From NCBI RefSeq assembly GCF_024793895.1, contig NZ_JANUSB010000015.1, positions 1,178,001 through 1,242,000 of the forward strand: 64,000 bases of DNA, written 5' to 3'. Each line of letters opens with the position of its first letter. Positions within the stretch are counted from its first letter, which is position 1. Below are positions 1-10,160 of the stretch, piece after piece. The position numbers and the translations under genes were made by a program. The stretch is from Serratia sp. AKBS12 (GTDB lineage Bacteria; Pseudomonadota; Gammaproteobacteria; Enterobacterales; Enterobacteriaceae). The notes below the pieces were generated by a model. It was given only the letters and a program-made list of their open reading frames with translations, did not search any database and was not told the DNA's origin.

Positions 1-501
1 GACAAAGCGCTGCACGTCGACGGACTGAAGACGGGTCATACCGAATCGGCCGGTTTCAATATCATCGCCTCCGCCACCGAGGGCGATCGTCGGTTGATCG
101 CGGTAGTGATGGGGGGGGAAAGCCCCAAAGGGCGCGAAGAACAGGCGCGTAAACTATTGAGCTGGGGGCTGCGCGACTTTGACAGCGTGCAGGTATTCAA
201 GGCCGGTCAGCCATTGGGCAATGAGGCGGTATGGTACGGCGATCGGTCGCGGATCTCGGTTGGCGTAGCGCAGGATCGCTACCTGACGGTGCCAAAAGGC
301 GAAGCCAGCAAGTTGAAGGCGCAATACGTGCTTAATGTCCCACGTCTTGAGGCGCCGTTGCCTCAGGGGCAAACCATTGGGGAAGTACGTCTCAGCGATA
401 ACGGCAAACTGTTGGCAACGCTGCCGCTGGTCACCTTGCAGCCGGTGGCGTCTGGCAGCGTATTTTCACGCCTGAGGGATTATCTGCGGCTGAAGGTCTG
501 A
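1..501 (+). CDS. dacD: D-alanyl-D-alanine carboxypeptidase PBP6b, C-terminal part
   Basis: The 5' end is cut by the window edge; frame 1 is open from the first base to TGA at 499-501. The fragment starts just before the KTG active-site box (VDGLKTGHT) of low-molecular-weight penicillin-binding proteins. It continues through the end of the peptidase domain (IAVVMGGE, KGREEQARKLL) into the C-terminal beta domain, and ends in a short amphipathic tail (SRLRDYLRLKV) of the kind that tethers these enzymes to the periplasmic face of the inner membrane. Family members trim the terminal D-Ala from murein pentapeptides. The words GLKTGHT, IAVVMG and WYGD fit DacD better than DacA or DacC, but the catalytic serine lies outside the window, so the paralogue call is an inference. 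Confidence 0.82.
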   Translation, partial: DKALHVDGLKTGHTESAGFNIIASATEGDRRLIAVVMGGESPKGREEQARKLLSWGLRDFDSVQVFKAGQPLGNEAVWYGDRSRISVGVAQDRYLTVPKGEASKLKAQYVLNVPRLEAPLPQGQTIGEVRLSDNGKLLATLPLVTLQPVASGSVFSRLRDYLRLKV

Positions 502-564
502 TAGCGTCATCCGATGCGTTGGTGATGATATACTCCGCGTAGTAATCATTATTTGAGCCAATAC

Positions 565-1461
565 ATGGATATTAAGCAGCTGATCTACCTGTGTAATCTT
601 GAGCGCGAAAGGCATTTCGGCCGGGCAGCGGAGGCCAGCTTCGTCAGCCAGCCGACGCTGTCGATGCGCTTGAAAAATCTTGAGAAAGAGCTGGGCGTGG
701 CGTTGATCAATCGCGGCAACAATTTTGAGGGATTTACCGCCGAAGGCGAACGGGTGCTGGCCTGGGCGCGGGAGATTGTCTCGGTCTATCAGGGGCTGAA
801 GCTGGAGGTGGAAGCCCTCAAGCATGGCCTGAACGGCACCTTGCGCATTGGCGTGGTGCCGCAATGCAGCATTACCCTGGCGCAAATGCTCAAGGCGGTG
901 AGTGAAAAATACCCGCAGCTGGATTACCGGGTGGCGGTGCTCAGCGCCGATCAACTGCTGGAAGCGCTCACCGCTCATACGGTGGATGTGGGCATCGGTT
1001 TCTTTGAGTTACCGACGCTAAAAGAGCTGCATTTTCAATCGCAGCCGTTGGCCGATAGCGGGGTAGAACTGGTGTTCCATCCGCAGTATTTTCCGCAGCT
1101 GGTTGGCGACGCGCCGCTGACGCTGGCAGAAGTGGCTGCGTTGCCGCTGTGTCTGGCAGAACCGACCCGCTATTTCCGCCGCTATCTCGATCAGAATTTT
1201 CGTGAGGCGGGGCTGTCGTTGCAAGCGCGGGTGGAAACTACCTCAATCTTTCAGCTACTGCAGTGCATTTTTGTCGGCCTGGGGTGCGGGTTGTTCCCGC
1301 ATGGCAATCTGCTGCCGGAAATGACGCCGCAGCTGCTGCGTCGACCCATCGACATTACGCCAATGTCGCGTCACGCGGCGGTAGTGATTGCCGAGCCGGG
1401 GCGTGCCACGCCGCTGGCGCAGCACTTCTTCGACGCGGCACAGGGCTGGCTGTTAGGCTAA
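565..1461 (+). CDS. LysR-family transcriptional regulator
   Basis: 298 residues, the usual LysR size. The N-terminal winged helix-turn-helix is clear (residues about 1-60, HFGRAAEASFVSQPTLSMRL, then KNLEKELGVALI), followed by a linker helix and an effector-binding domain (about 88-290). I chose ATG 565 (MDIKQLIYL), which matches where LysR proteins normally start; a TTG at 553 would add four residues. No strong Shine-Dalgarno precedes it. It is OxyR-like in length but lacks the OxyR cysteine pair, so it is not called OxyR. The gene converges on the CMD-domain gene and their ends overlap by 9 bp, so the pair may not be functionally linked. Effector and targets are unknown. Confidence 0.85.
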   Translation: MDIKQLIYLCNLERERHFGRAAEASFVSQPTLSMRLKNLEKELGVALINRGNNFEGFTAEGERVLAWAREIVSVYQGLKLEVEALKHGLNGTLRIGVVPQCSITLAQMLKAVSEKYPQLDYRVAVLSADQLLEALTAHTVDVGIGFFELPTLKELHFQSQPLADSGVELVFHPQYFPQLVGDAPLTLAEVAALPLCLAEPTRYFRRYLDQNFREAGLSLQARVETTSIFQLLQCIFVGLGCGLFPHGNLLPEMTPQLLRRPIDITPMSRHAAVVIAEPGRATPLAQHFFDAAQGWLLG

Positions 1462-2673
1462 TGGCGCGGCAGCCGGACACCGTTGTGCAGTCAGCGTGTC
1501 GCCGAGGCTGTAGCGCAGGCGGTTTTCCCAGGCATACAGCGCGCTGGTCAGGATCGCCTCCAGCGCCTGCGCCTGACTCAAACCAAGGTTGAACAACGGC
1601 TGCACGTTCTGCGGAGTAAATTTTTCCGGTGAGCGCGTCAGATCGGCGCTGACCTGTATCAGTGCCACACTCAACCGATCGTCCAGCCGTTGCTGCGTTT
1701 GAGCGATATCGTCAAACAACGCCAGCACCAGCTGCGGTTGCGCCACAGCAGCCGCCTGCTCGGCGGCGCAATAGCTGCTGCCATTGATGCGCGAGGTGAC
1801 CAGCGCGCTGAGTGCCTTCAAGCGCGGTGACAGACCATATCCCGTCTGGCTGATGGTATTGAACACGCCATTGCGTTCGCGCAGCGCGGCGGCGTCGTGT
1901 GCCAGCAAGCGGTAATAGGGCTCGTCACGTGCATTCGGGTGGCTTTGGTCCAGGACGTCCAGTTGTTCGGCGCCGGCCGTGGTTAAATCGACCAGCGGCA
2001 AGCGGGGCTGCCAGCTCAACGGCTCGAGGCTGAACTCCGCACCCGAGGCATCGTCGATGCTTGGAAAGCCGGGTACCAACGCCGTCGGTCTGCCGGCCAG
2101 TGCCGCCACGCCGGCCACGACCCGCGCCTGATAGCTGACAAAACCAATAATCTGCGTGAATGAGACTATATCGCCGATGCTGAGGCCAACCTCAGACAGT
2201 TGCTGCAGGGCTTTACGGCAGATCAGCGTGGGATGGGTGGCGAGCTGGCGGGCGTACTGGGTAATCTGTGCTAAACGAATATTGCTTTCTCGGGAGGCGT
2301 CGGGGCTGTCGAGCGGAGCAAGGCGGGCAGCGTAGTGGCTACACAGTGCCTGAACGCCGGTCACCTGTGCCACGGTCAAGGCGGTACACAGGCGATCGTA
2401 AGGTGACAGCGTCACGTAGCGTGACAGCGCCACCTGCTCCGGAAACAACACCCGACAGCTGTCCAGCGAGGCGCTGAATACCGGCGCGCGGGCAATCAGG
2501 GCGTTATTGAGGGCGGCGTCGGCAAATTCACCAAGGCCGAGTAAAAAACGATCGCGCACACCGGCCGCTTGCGGTTGCAACGGCGAGTCGCCGCGTACGC
2601 TGCTCTGGGTTTCATGATACCACTGGTTGTGGTGAGAGCGGCGTAGCGCTTCCATTGGGCTGGGGTTGCTCAT
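1453..2673 (-). CDS. Double CMD-domain (AhpD-like) protein
   Basis: 406 residues with two carboxymuconolactone-decarboxylase-like helical domains (roughly 45-195 and 240-390), resembling the fused CMD/alkylhydroperoxidase proteins found singly in proteobacterial genomes. Typical AhpD domains carry a CxxC pair plus a histidine. The matching stretches here read VTGVQALCSHYAA and NGSSYCAAEQAA, so each keeps only one cysteine and neither shows the full CxxCxxxH set. Ordinary thiol peroxidase activity is therefore doubtful. The gene is monocistronic: an AT-rich stretch (2740-2800) upstream could hold its promoter, and a LysR gene converges on it. Substrate unknown. Confidence 0.7.
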   Translation of the reverse strand: MSNPSPMEALRRSHHNQWYHETQSSVRGDSPLQPQAAGVRDRFLLGLGEFADAALNNALIARAPVFSASLDSCRVLFPEQVALSRYVTLSPYDRLCTALTVAQVTGVQALCSHYAARLAPLDSPDASRESNIRLAQITQYARQLATHPTLICRKALQQLSEVGLSIGDIVSFTQIIGFVSYQARVVAGVAALAGRPTALVPGFPSIDDASGAEFSLEPLSWQPRLPLVDLTTAGAEQLDVLDQSHPNARDEPYYRLLAHDAAALRERNGVFNTISQTGYGLSPRLKALSALVTSRINGSSYCAAEQAAAVAQPQLVLALFDDIAQTQQRLDDRLSVALIQVSADLTRSPEKFTPQNVQPLFNLGLSQAQALEAILTSALYAWENRLRYSLGDTLTAQRCPAAAPLA

Positions 2674-2880
2674 CAGTGCGATATCCTGTCGTTTGATCTG
2701 CTCAACGTAGGGGATATCCTCACCGATTCGATTAGCGAGATAAAATAATGTTACGTGCTAATCCATAACTGAAAAGAATAAAATATAATTTTACTGCGCA
2801 AAAATGTAATTAGTATTTGCGATTATTGACTAACGCAGCGCCGGCGGGCAATGGCATCGGCCCGCAGCGCGTGACAACGA

Positions 2881-3669
2881 TCATTTCAATTCGAGTTCAT
2901 TCATCGCCGCAATACTGAAGCCGCCGTCGACATGAACAATTTCACCACAGATGCCGGCGGCCAGATCCGAGCATAAAAAGGCGGCCGTGTTGCCGACGTC
3001 TTCGATGGTGACGGTGCGGCGGATCGGCGTAACCGCTTCGCAATGCGCCAGCATCTTGCGGAAATCCTTGATGCCGGATGCCGCCAGCGTACGGATTGGC
3101 CCGGCGGAGATACCATTGACCCGTATGCCGTCCGGCCCCATGGCGTTGGCCATATAACGCACGTTGGCTTCCAGCGAAGCCTTGGCCAGACCCATGACGT
3201 TATAGTTGGGGATGGCGCGCTCGGCGCCGAGGTAAGACAGCGTCAGCAGCGCCGAGCCGGGGTTGAGCATGCCGCGGCAGGCTTTGGCCAGCGCGACAAA
3301 ACTGTAGCTGCTGATATCGTGGGCAATGCGGAAGCCCTCACGGTTGACGGCGTTGAGGTAGTCGCCGTCCAGCTGTTCGGCGGGGGCAAAACCGATGGAA
3401 TGCACCAATCCGTCAAAGGACGGCCAATCGGCCGCCAGCGTGGCGAACAGTGCGTCAATGCTGGCATCCTGCCCGACATCGCACTCCAGCACCAGCGTCG
3501 AGCCCAATGCGGCGGCGAACTCCAGCACGCGCGGCTTCAGTTTGTCATTCTGATAGGTAAAGGCCAGTTGCGCGCCTTCACGCTGCATCGCCTGCGCAAT
3601 GCCATAGGCGATCGACAGTTTGCTGGCCACGCCGGTAATCAGTATGCGTTTGCCGTTGAGAAACCCCAT
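2881..3669 (-). CDS. fabI: Enoyl-[ACP] reductase FabI (NADH)
   Basis: 262 residues, exactly the E. coli FabI length. It reduces trans-2-enoyl-ACP in the last step of each fatty-acid elongation round and is the triclosan and isoniazid-class target. Visible marks: the short-chain dehydrogenase start [13 protein letters not shown] and the catalytic Y-x6-K in [20 protein letters not shown] chose ATG 3669 because AGGAGG stands 8 nt before it; the open frame continues 25 codons further but without a ribosome site. It lies 43 bp downstream of sapF on the same strand, as in E. coli. A second, unrelated enoyl reductase (fabV) is at 57.5 kb. Confidence 0.96.
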   Translation of the reverse strand: MGFLNGKRILITGVASKLSIAYGIAQAMQREGAQLAFTYQNDKLKPRVLEFAAALGSTLVLECDVGQDASIDALFATLAADWPSFDGLVHSIGFAPAEQLDGDYLNAVNREGFRIAHDISSYSFVALAKACRGMLNPGSALLTLSYLGAERAIPNYNVMGLAKASLEANVRYMANAMGPDGIRVNGISAGPIRTLAASGIKDFRKMLAHCEAVTPIRRTVTIEDVGNTAAFLCSDLAAGICGEIVHVDGGFSIAAMNELELK

Positions 3670-3712
3670 AGCAATGATCCTCCTGGTGGTTGAGACAGAC
3701 AGCGCCGTGCGG

Positions 3713-4525
3713 CTAGAACTTACCGCCGTCACGCCGCCAGGCATCGGCGGTCAGCGCTTCGCCGAAATGGCTGGCAATCAGGCGGCGGGTGAGATCGTGC
3801 AGCGGGGCGGCCAGCACTTCGGCAGTACTGCCGCGCTCAACGATTTCACCTTCGTGCATTACCATCACCTGATCGCTGATGTGTTTCATCATGCCCAGAT
3901 GCTGGGTTACATAGATGTAGGCGATGCCGTGTTTTTCCTGCAATTCGAGCATCAGATTGATGATTTGCGAACGCATCGACATATCCAGTGACGCCAGCGC
4001 TTCGTCGGCGACGATCACTTTCGGTTGCAGGATCAGCGCGCGTGCCAGCGCGACCCGCTGTTTTTGGCCAGAGGCCAGCATATGTGGATAATAATAGGCG
4101 TGATCCGGCAGCATGCCCACTTGGCGCAGCGTCTGGTTAATGCGTTGTTCACGCTCCGATGCTTCCAGATCGGTATTCAGGCGCAGCGGGGCGTCGAGCA
4201 ACTGGCCGATGCGCTGGCGCGGATTGAGCGAGGTGCTGGGATCCTGGAAAATCATGCGTATGCGCTGGCTGCGATAGCGGTAATCGCCAAAGGCCAGCGG
4301 ATGATCGTCGATCAGCAATTCTCCGGCGCTCGGCTCCACCATGCCAGACAGCATTTTCGCCAGCGTTGACTTGCCGGAGCCGTTTTCGCCGATGATGGCC
4401 AACGTCTGGCCCTCACGGAGGGTAAAGCTGACCGATTTAACCGCCTCGACGTGCTGACGACGGAACAGCCCGGTGCGATAGCGATAGGTCTTGCTCAGGT
4501 TACGCACTTCCAACAAGGTTTCCAT
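3713..4525 (-). CDS. sapF: Sap peptide import ATP-binding protein SapF
   Basis: 270 residues, an ABC ATPase of the oligopeptide/dipeptide class. Walker A is GENGSGKST near residue 47, Walker B is [12 protein letters not shown], and the H-loop follows at YVTQHLG. The signature is unusual: [15 protein letters not shown] carries ASGQ in place of the common LSGGQ, as in other SapF proteins. It pairs with SapD on the cytoplasmic side of the SapB-SapC channel. It is the last sap gene, starting 1 bp after the sapD stop. The Sap system is linked to resistance to antimicrobial peptides, and in E. coli SapBCDF has been tied to putrescine export. Confidence 0.95.
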   Translation of the reverse strand: METLLEVRNLSKTYRYRTGLFRRQHVEAVKSVSFTLREGQTLAIIGENGSGKSTLAKMLSGMVEPSAGELLIDDHPLAFGDYRYRSQRIRMIFQDPSTSLNPRQRIGQLLDAPLRLNTDLEASEREQRINQTLRQVGMLPDHAYYYPHMLASGQKQRVALARALILQPKVIVADEALASLDMSMRSQIINLMLELQEKHGIAYIYVTQHLGMMKHISDQVMVMHEGEIVERGSTAEVLAAPLHDLTRRLIASHFGEALTADAWRRDGGKF

Positions 4526-4526
4526 G

Positions 4527-5519
4527 CTATTGCTCCTCCATGTTCAGCGGGAAATGGCAGGCAAAAAGATGGTTTTTCACCGGACGCAGGCGTGGAGTTT
4601 CGATGCATTTCTTTTGCGCGTAAGGGCAGCGCGGCCCCAAACGGCAACCGATCGGCAGGTGCTCCAGCGAGGGAATTGCCCCCGGCAGCGTGTTCAACCG
4701 GCTTTTGTGCGGCAGTGAACGACCAAAGTCAGGCATCGCGCGGATCAGCGCCTGAGTATAAGGGTGGTGCGGCGTCGCCAGCAAATCTTCGCATTGCGCA
4801 CTTTCCACCGTTTGACCGCAGTACAGTACATTTACCCGATCGGCCCACTTGCTCATCATCTGCAAGTCATGGCTGATCAGCAAAATGGTCGTGTTGTTGT
4901 TTTGATTTAGCCGCGACAGCAGACGGAAAATCTGCGCCTGGGTGGTGGGCTCCATGGCGTTGGTCGGTTCGTCGGCAATCAATAACCGCGGCTGGTTGGC
5001 CAGCGCGATGGCAATCATCACCTTCTGGCATTCACCTTCGGTCAACTCGTAGGGGAAACTGCCCATAATGTCATCGTGATCCTTGATGCCGACGCGGTGC
5101 AGCAGTTCGATGGCGCGGCGCTTGCGCCAGTTGACGCGTTGCCACCAACGCCCCTTGAAGGTCCAGCCGGGGATCGCCTGCGCCAGCTGACGTCCGATGC
5201 TTTCGGACGGATCCAGACAGGACTGCGGTTCCTGAAAAATAATCGATACGTTATGGCCGACCAGGCGGCGTCGCTCACGTGGCGTTAATTGCAACAGGTC
5301 GATATCGTCAAAGCGGAAACGATCGGCGGTGACGCGCCAGTTGTCTTTGGTTACGCCGCAAATCGCTTTGGCGATCAGGCTTTTACCTGAGCCTGACTCA
5401 CCGACCAAGCCACGGATTTCACCTTCGCTCAGCGTCATGCTTACGCGATCCACCGCCTTGACCGGCCCGTCGGCGGTCATAAATTCAATCGTCAGATTGC
5501 GGATATCGAGTAACGGCAT
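4527..5519 (-). CDS. sapD: Sap peptide import ATP-binding protein SapD
   Basis: 330 residues from ATG 5519, matching E. coli SapD from [13 protein letters not shown] onward. The frame is open for 93 more codons upstream, but those lie antisense-free inside sapC and look like out-of-frame read-through. Walker A is GESGSGKSL and the signature is [12 protein letters not shown], a degenerate LSGGQ typical of SapD. Walker B is [13 protein letters not shown]. The C-terminal oligopeptide-permease extension carries [14 protein letters not shown]. The start codon overlaps the sapC stop by one base (TAATG), which suggests translational coupling. SapD also supplies ATP-binding function to Trk potassium uptake in E. 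coli. Confidence 0.95.
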   Translation of the reverse strand: MPLLDIRNLTIEFMTADGPVKAVDRVSMTLSEGEIRGLVGESGSGKSLIAKAICGVTKDNWRVTADRFRFDDIDLLQLTPRERRRLVGHNVSIIFQEPQSCLDPSESIGRQLAQAIPGWTFKGRWWQRVNWRKRRAIELLHRVGIKDHDDIMGSFPYELTEGECQKVMIAIALANQPRLLIADEPTNAMEPTTQAQIFRLLSRLNQNNNTTILLISHDLQMMSKWADRVNVLYCGQTVESAQCEDLLATPHHPYTQALIRAMPDFGRSLPHKSRLNTLPGAIPSLEHLPIGCRLGPRCPYAQKKCIETPRLRPVKNHLFACHFPLNMEEQ

Positions 5520-6409
5520 TATTCCACTCCCGCATTGATTGCGCGGCGCATGCCGTCGCCCAATAGATTGGTCAGCAACACGCTCAGCATGATCGCCGCC
5601 CCCGGCAACATCACCGTCCAGGGCGCGACATACACCAGTTCCAACGAATCGCCGAGCATTGCACCCCATTCGGGCGAGGGTAACTGCGCGCCAAGATCGA
5701 GGAAACCAAGCGCGGCGATATCCAGGATCGCCATTGACAGCGCACGGGTAAATTCGGTCACCAGCACCGCGGCGATATTCGGCATCACCGCAAACCACAA
5801 AATCTGCAGCGTGGTGGCGCCGTCAAGGCGCGCTGCCACAACGTATTCTTTTTCCAGCTCGTCGTGTACCGCGCTGTAAATAGTGCGCACCATACGTGGC
5901 AACAGCGCCAGCCACACTGCCAGCATGGCGTGCTCGAGCTTGGGCCCGATAAATGCCACCACCACGATAGCCAGCAACAGCGACGGGATTGACAGCAGGG
6001 TGTCGAGAATATGGTTCAGCACCGCCGAGCGCAGGCCGCGCGTCACCCCGGCGAACACGCCGAGGATCACGCCGATAACGGCAGCGGCAAGGGTTACCAG
6101 CAGCGCCGAGCCATAGGTGGCGGCGGTGCCGGTCAGCAGGCGACTGAGAATGTCGCGGCCCAGATCGTCGGTACCAAGGAAGAACGATACGTTGCCGTAG
6201 CGCGACCATGACGGCGGCAGCAGCTGGTAGCCCAGGAATTGCTGATCAAGTGCATAAGGTGCCAGCAGGCTGCCGAACAGCGACAGCAGGATCAGCGCAA
6301 TCACGCCGTAGAAGCCGATCATCGCCAGCGCATCACCATAAAAAATCCGCCAGGTGTAACGCAGCGGGCTGGGCATTTTCTTTTCACGGTATACGTTATC
6401 GAAGGGCAT
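5519..6409 (-). CDS. sapC: Sap transport system permease SapC
   Basis: 296 residues, same length as E. coli SapC. It is a DppC-type inner-membrane permease with an N-terminal membrane segment near residues 28-50, then the binding-protein-dependent transport domain. The words [16 protein letters not shown] and [17 protein letters not shown] are typical of the family. The EAA loop that contacts the ATPases is [19 protein letters not shown]. The start at 6409 ([11 protein letters not shown]) overlaps the sapB end by 14 bp. It forms the translocation channel with SapB. Confidence 0.95.
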   Translation of the reverse strand: MPFDNVYREKKMPSPLRYTWRIFYGDALAMIGFYGVIALILLSLFGSLLAPYALDQQFLGYQLLPPSWSRYGNVSFFLGTDDLGRDILSRLLTGTAATYGSALLVTLAAAVIGVILGVFAGVTRGLRSAVLNHILDTLLSIPSLLLAIVVVAFIGPKLEHAMLAVWLALLPRMVRTIYSAVHDELEKEYVVAARLDGATTLQILWFAVMPNIAAVLVTEFTRALSMAILDIAALGFLDLGAQLPSPEWGAMLGDSLELVYVAPWTVMLPGAAIMLSVLLTNLLGDGMRRAINAGVE

Positions 6410-7361
6410 ACCATTCCTTATGTTTCAGTGGGTTGGTTGCCGCACCGAGGATATCGGCCAGGACGTTGATGGTAATGACCAGCGTACCGACCAGCATCAC
6501 CCCGGCAGAAATCGCCGCGTAGTCCTGCTGGCGGATGGCATTGATCAACCAGCGACCCAGTCCGGGCCAGCTGAACACCATTTCGGTGATCATCGCCAGC
6601 GTCAACATGGTGGAAAACTGTAATCCGAGCTTGGGAATGATTGGCGGCAGCGCATTGTGCAGCACGTGACGACGAATGATGGTAAAGCGCGACAGGCCGC
6701 GCGTCGCCGCCGCCTTGATGTAGTTCTGGCTGAAGACATCGTCGGTGCTGATACGCATCAGGCGTACCACTTCGGTGGTTGGCGCCACCGCCAGTGCTGC
6801 GATGGGCAAAACCATATGGCGCAGGGCGCTGGCGATCATCTCGGCACGGTAGGGAGAATCAGATAGCCAGGCGTCGATCAGCGCAAAGCCGGTGACGTGT
6901 TTCACCTGATACAGCAGATCGAAACGGCCGGATACCGGCAGCCAGCCCAGATGCAGCGAGAAGAACAGCATCATCAACAGCGCCAGCCAGAACACCGGCA
7001 TGGAAAAGCCCAGCAGCGCAAAAGTGCTGATGGCGGTGTCTTGCCATTTACCACGCAACACGCCGGCGATGATGCCCAGCGGAATACCCACCAGCAATGC
7101 CAGGGTAAACGCCAGAATGCACAGTTCCATGGTGGCGGGGAAGACTTCGCTGAGCTGTTCGCTGATCGCCTGGCCGTTAATGCTGGACACGCCAAAATCC
7201 CAGTGCAGCAGACTGACGAAATAGAATTGATAGGCGTCCCACAGACCGGCGCCGTTGAGCGGCGCACGCGGGGTAAAATAGCTCAGGCTGAAGCTGACCA
7301 GCGTCAGCAGGAACAGCGTGATGACCAGCAGTAAAAAGCGACGTAGGGTAAAAATAATCAC
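6396..7361 (-). CDS. sapB: Sap transport system permease SapB
   Basis: 321 residues, same length as E. coli SapB. It is a DppB-type permease with about six membrane segments, beginning with [20 protein letters not shown]. The cytoplasmic EAA-type loop reads [23 protein letters not shown]. It starts inside the 3' end of sapA (4-bp overlap) and ends inside sapC (14-bp overlap), consistent with one polycistronic sapABCDF message. Confidence 0.95.
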   Translation of the reverse strand: MIIFTLRRFLLLVITLFLLTLVSFSLSYFTPRAPLNGAGLWDAYQFYFVSLLHWDFGVSSINGQAISEQLSEVFPATMELCILAFTLALLVGIPLGIIAGVLRGKWQDTAISTFALLGFSMPVFWLALLMMLFFSLHLGWLPVSGRFDLLYQVKHVTGFALIDAWLSDSPYRAEMIASALRHMVLPIAALAVAPTTEVVRLMRISTDDVFSQNYIKAAATRGLSRFTIIRRHVLHNALPPIIPKLGLQFSTMLTLAMITEMVFSWPGLGRWLINAIRQQDYAAISAGVMLVGTLVITINVLADILGAATNPLKHKEWYALR

Positions 7362-9013
7362 TTTTTCGTTCCCTCCGCGGCTTCCCGGTACACGCCGGCA
7401 AAGGACGCGTTACCGAACGGGCTCAATACCAGCCCTTTGATATCGTAACGGTAGGCCTGTAGACGGAGTGATGATGCCAACGGCAGCACCGGCAACTGTT
7501 GTTCCAGAATTTTTTGCGCCTTTTGATAGTTTTCGATGCGTTGTGCCAACTGCTGGGAAAGCAGGGCGTTTTGTAATACCTCGTCGAAGCCCGGATCACA
7601 CCAGTGAGCATAGTTGGTTTGCGAGCGGATTGCCGCGCAGCTCAGCAGTGGCCGGAAGAAACTGTCCGGATCGTTACTGTCGGTGGCCCAGCCTGTCAGG
7701 GTAAGATCGTGATTCATTTCCATCAGCCGGGCTTCCTGGAAACGCCCCTCTACCGGCACGATGGTGACGTTAACCCCTACCTGAGCCAAGTCGGCCTGGA
7801 TCAGTTCAGCGGTTTTCAGCGGGCTTGGGTTGTAAGACTGCGACGCGGTTGGCACCCACAGTTTGAGGTTCAGGTTTTCAATGCCTGCCTGCTTTAGCAT
7901 TTGCCGCGATTTGGCCGGGTTGTATTCGGTAATGTGCGCTTCGTTGTCGTAGGCCCATGACGCACGAGGCAAAATCGACGCGGCGGTTTCGGCAGTACCG
8001 TAGTAAATCGACTGCATTAGTCGCTGGTTGTTGATCGCCAGTGAAATTGCCTGCCGTACCTTCAGATCGTTGAACGGCGGCTTGCGGGTATTGAATGCCA
8101 GATAGGCGATGTTCATGCCCGGACGCAGCGTCAGGCGCAACCGCGGATCGTCACGCAGGATAGACAACTGGCTGGCCGCCGGATAGGCCAGTACGTCGCA
8201 TTCGCCGGTCAGCAGTTTCGACAATCGCCCGGTACCGCCGGCGCTCATGTCGATTACCACCTGCGCCATGCGCGGCTTGCCCTTCCAGTAGGCGTCATTG
8301 CGCGCCAGCCGGATGTATTGCCCGGAGCGGTATTCATTGAGCAGGAATGGCCCGGTACCGACCGGCTCGCGGTCGATCATTTCCTGCTTGCCGTCCTGCG
8401 ACAGCTTATCGGCGTATTCGGCCGACAGCACCGGAGCATAGTGAGTGGCCAGATGCCACAGGAAGGAGGCGTCCGGCGCTTGCAAACGGATTTCGACGGT
8501 GTAGCTATCGAGCTTTTTCACGCTCTGCACCGAGTCGCCGAATTGCAGGCTGTCAAAGTAAGGGTATTCGCCGCCGTTGACATCATGGTAGGGGTGCTGC
8601 TGGTTAAAGACCCGCTGGAAGCTGAATACCACGTCGTCGGCATTCAGACGGCGCGTCGGGGTAAACCAGTCGGTGGTCTGGAACGATACATCCTTGCGCA
8701 GGTGAAAACGGTAGGTTGCGCCGTTGTCCAGCACCTCCCATCTTTGCGCCAGTTCGGGAATCAGACGGTAGGTGTATGGGTCAACGTCCAGTAAGCGATC
8801 GTACAGCTGGGCAGCCAGCGTATCGACCGTCAGGCCACTGCTGGCCATTTGCGGGTTGAAGGTGTTCAGTATGCCGCTGACGCAATAGACGAAACCATGT
8901 TGCCGAACGTCAGGTAGAGGCGCTGCGGCGGCAGTCGTTGATACCGGAGGGACAGCCGCAACGGCCGAGCCGCCAAGGCACAACGTCAATATCCAAAGGG
9001 GTAAACCACGCAT
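7358..9013 (-). CDS. sapA: Sap periplasmic peptide-binding protein SapA
   Basis: 551 residues, a family-5 extracellular solute-binding protein. A signal peptide is visible at 1-20 ([20 protein letters not shown], cleavage likely after AVA or AAV). The mature protein has the two-lobe fold of DppA/OppA, with words such as FSFQRVF and [17 protein letters not shown]. In Haemophilus and Salmonella SapA binds antimicrobial peptides and haem and delivers them to SapBC. It is the first gene of the operon. The 217-bp gap upstream is shared with the divergent, Zur-boxed folE2 gene, so this promoter region may face zinc-dependent interference. Confidence 0.94.
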   Translation of the reverse strand: MRGLPLWILTLCLGGSAVAAVPPVSTTAAAAPLPDVRQHGFVYCVSGILNTFNPQMASSGLTVDTLAAQLYDRLLDVDPYTYRLIPELAQRWEVLDNGATYRFHLRKDVSFQTTDWFTPTRRLNADDVVFSFQRVFNQQHPYHDVNGGEYPYFDSLQFGDSVQSVKKLDSYTVEIRLQAPDASFLWHLATHYAPVLSAEYADKLSQDGKQEMIDREPVGTGPFLLNEYRSGQYIRLARNDAYWKGKPRMAQVVIDMSAGGTGRLSKLLTGECDVLAYPAASQLSILRDDPRLRLTLRPGMNIAYLAFNTRKPPFNDLKVRQAISLAINNQRLMQSIYYGTAETAASILPRASWAYDNEAHITEYNPAKSRQMLKQAGIENLNLKLWVPTASQSYNPSPLKTAELIQADLAQVGVNVTIVPVEGRFQEARLMEMNHDLTLTGWATDSNDPDSFFRPLLSCAAIRSQTNYAHWCDPGFDEVLQNALLSQQLAQRIENYQKAQKILEQQLPVLPLASSLRLQAYRYDIKGLVLSPFGNASFAGVYREAAEGTKK

Positions 9014-9162
9014 AGAAGCTCATGGGTTAATAAGCAATAAGGTTAGTGTACCGTACTCTGACGATCTGCCCAATTCCTAGCATGCAATGACCGTATTTTT
9101 TGCCGATGGATTAAGCGCTTCGCTCGCTTGCAGGGGTGGCGTTGACCTGAACGGCAACAATG

Positions 9163-9185
9163 GATATGTTATAACATAACATAAT
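9163..9185. promoter_or_regulatory. Zur box upstream of folE2
   Basis: A near-palindrome with core ATGTTATAACATAACAT. Against the 23-bp enterobacterial Zur consensus (GAAATGTTATA, one free base, then its inverse TATAACATTTC) I count about 18 of 22 defined positions identical. It ends 45 bp before the folE2 start, where bound Zn-Zur would cover the promoter. The genes below it, a zinc-independent-type GTP cyclohydrolase and a gamma carbonic anhydrase, are classic Zur-regulated replacements, which supports the call. It is 150 bp from the sapA start on the other side. Confidence 0.85.
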
Positions 9186-9230
9186 CTTGTTGCGTTTTCG
9201 CTAAATCCACACTAATGAGTCAGAGGAAGC

Positions 9231-10160
9231 ATGGAAAAAACAGATACATCCAACCTACCGCCATTGCCGGATGTACAGGCCTGGCGCGCTGAGCAGGGGC
9301 TGATTGGCCTGGATTGGGTCGGGATGCAGGGCATTGCATTGCCGTTGGAGCTGGCCGGGCGACCGCTGGCGGCGCAGATCGATGCCAGTATCAATCTGCG
9401 CGGTAGCCAGGACGGCGCGCGCGGAATCCATATGTCGCGCCTTTACGCCGCGCTGGATGGCCTGACCCAAGGGGAGTTGACGCCTCAGCGTATCGCCACC
9501 ACCCTGAGAGAATTTTTGCACTCGCAGCCAGCGCATAGCGATCGTGCGCGGTTATCCATCAATGGCGAGCTGCTATTGTCACGCCCGGCGCTGGTCAGCG
9601 CGCAACGCGGCTGGAAAAGCTATCCGCTGTGTATTGAGGCGCAGCTGGCCACGGCGCCAAGGCTGACGCTGAAAGTCGGTGTGCCGTATTCATCAACCTG
9701 TCCCAGCTCTGCCGCGCTCAGCCGTCAGGCCGCACAACAACAGTTTTTGGTTGATTTTGACCTGGAGTCAACCAGCCTTGACCGCCAGAGGGTGGCTGAA
9801 TGGTTGGGTGTGCACGGAATGCCGGCCACGCCGCACAGCCAGCGCAGCTGGGCCTGGGTAACGGTTGAGCTGTCGTGCGATGAGCCAATCTTACCGGTGG
9901 TCGAGCTGATCGAGCGCATCGAACACGCGTTGGGGACGCCGGTACAAACGCTGGTCAAGCGGCTGGACGAGCAGGCTTTCGCTCTGGCCAATGGCCACAA
10001 CCTGATGTTTTGTGAAGATGCAGTGCGGCGGTTGTATGGCGCGCTGCGCGCATCCTGCCGTTATCGTGCTTGCCAGGTGATGGTTGAACATCAGGAGAGT
10101 CTGCATGCCCACAACGCGGTAGCGCAACTGAGCTGGCAGGAGGATGACGATGTTGCGTAA
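9231..10160 (+). CDS. folE2: GTP cyclohydrolase I type 2 (FolE2)
   Basis: 309 residues, FolE2/MptA family. It converts GTP to dihydroneopterin triphosphate, the first step of folate and related pterin synthesis. Unlike zinc-dependent FolE it works with Mn or Fe. Visible family marks: RGIHMSRLY (near 64-72), the active-site cysteine in YSSTCPSS (C157), the histidine in ATPHSQRS (H202), and VKRLDEQAFALANGHNLMFCED near 260-280. The usual CPCS motif is CPSS here, but the catalytic first cysteine is kept. ATG 9231 has AGAGGA before it. The Zur box upstream implies expression when zinc is scarce, as a stand-in for FolE. The 3' end overlaps the gamma-carbonic anhydrase gene. Confidence 0.92.
   Translation: MEKTDTSNLPPLPDVQAWRAEQGLIGLDWVGMQGIALPLELAGRPLAAQIDASINLRGSQDGARGIHMSRLYAALDGLTQGELTPQRIATTLREFLHSQPAHSDRARLSINGELLLSRPALVSAQRGWKSYPLCIEAQLATAPRLTLKVGVPYSSTCPSSAALSRQAAQQQFLVDFDLESTSLDRQRVAEWLGVHGMPATPHSQRSWAWVTVELSCDEPILPVVELIERIEHALGTPVQTLVKRLDEQAFALANGHNLMFCEDAVRRLYGALRASCRYRACQVMVEHQESLHAHNAVAQLSWQEDDDVA

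Noticed and set aside
9061-9160. Second Zur or Fur site near sapA
   Set aside because: No additional palindrome of the right type was seen between 9020 and 9160.
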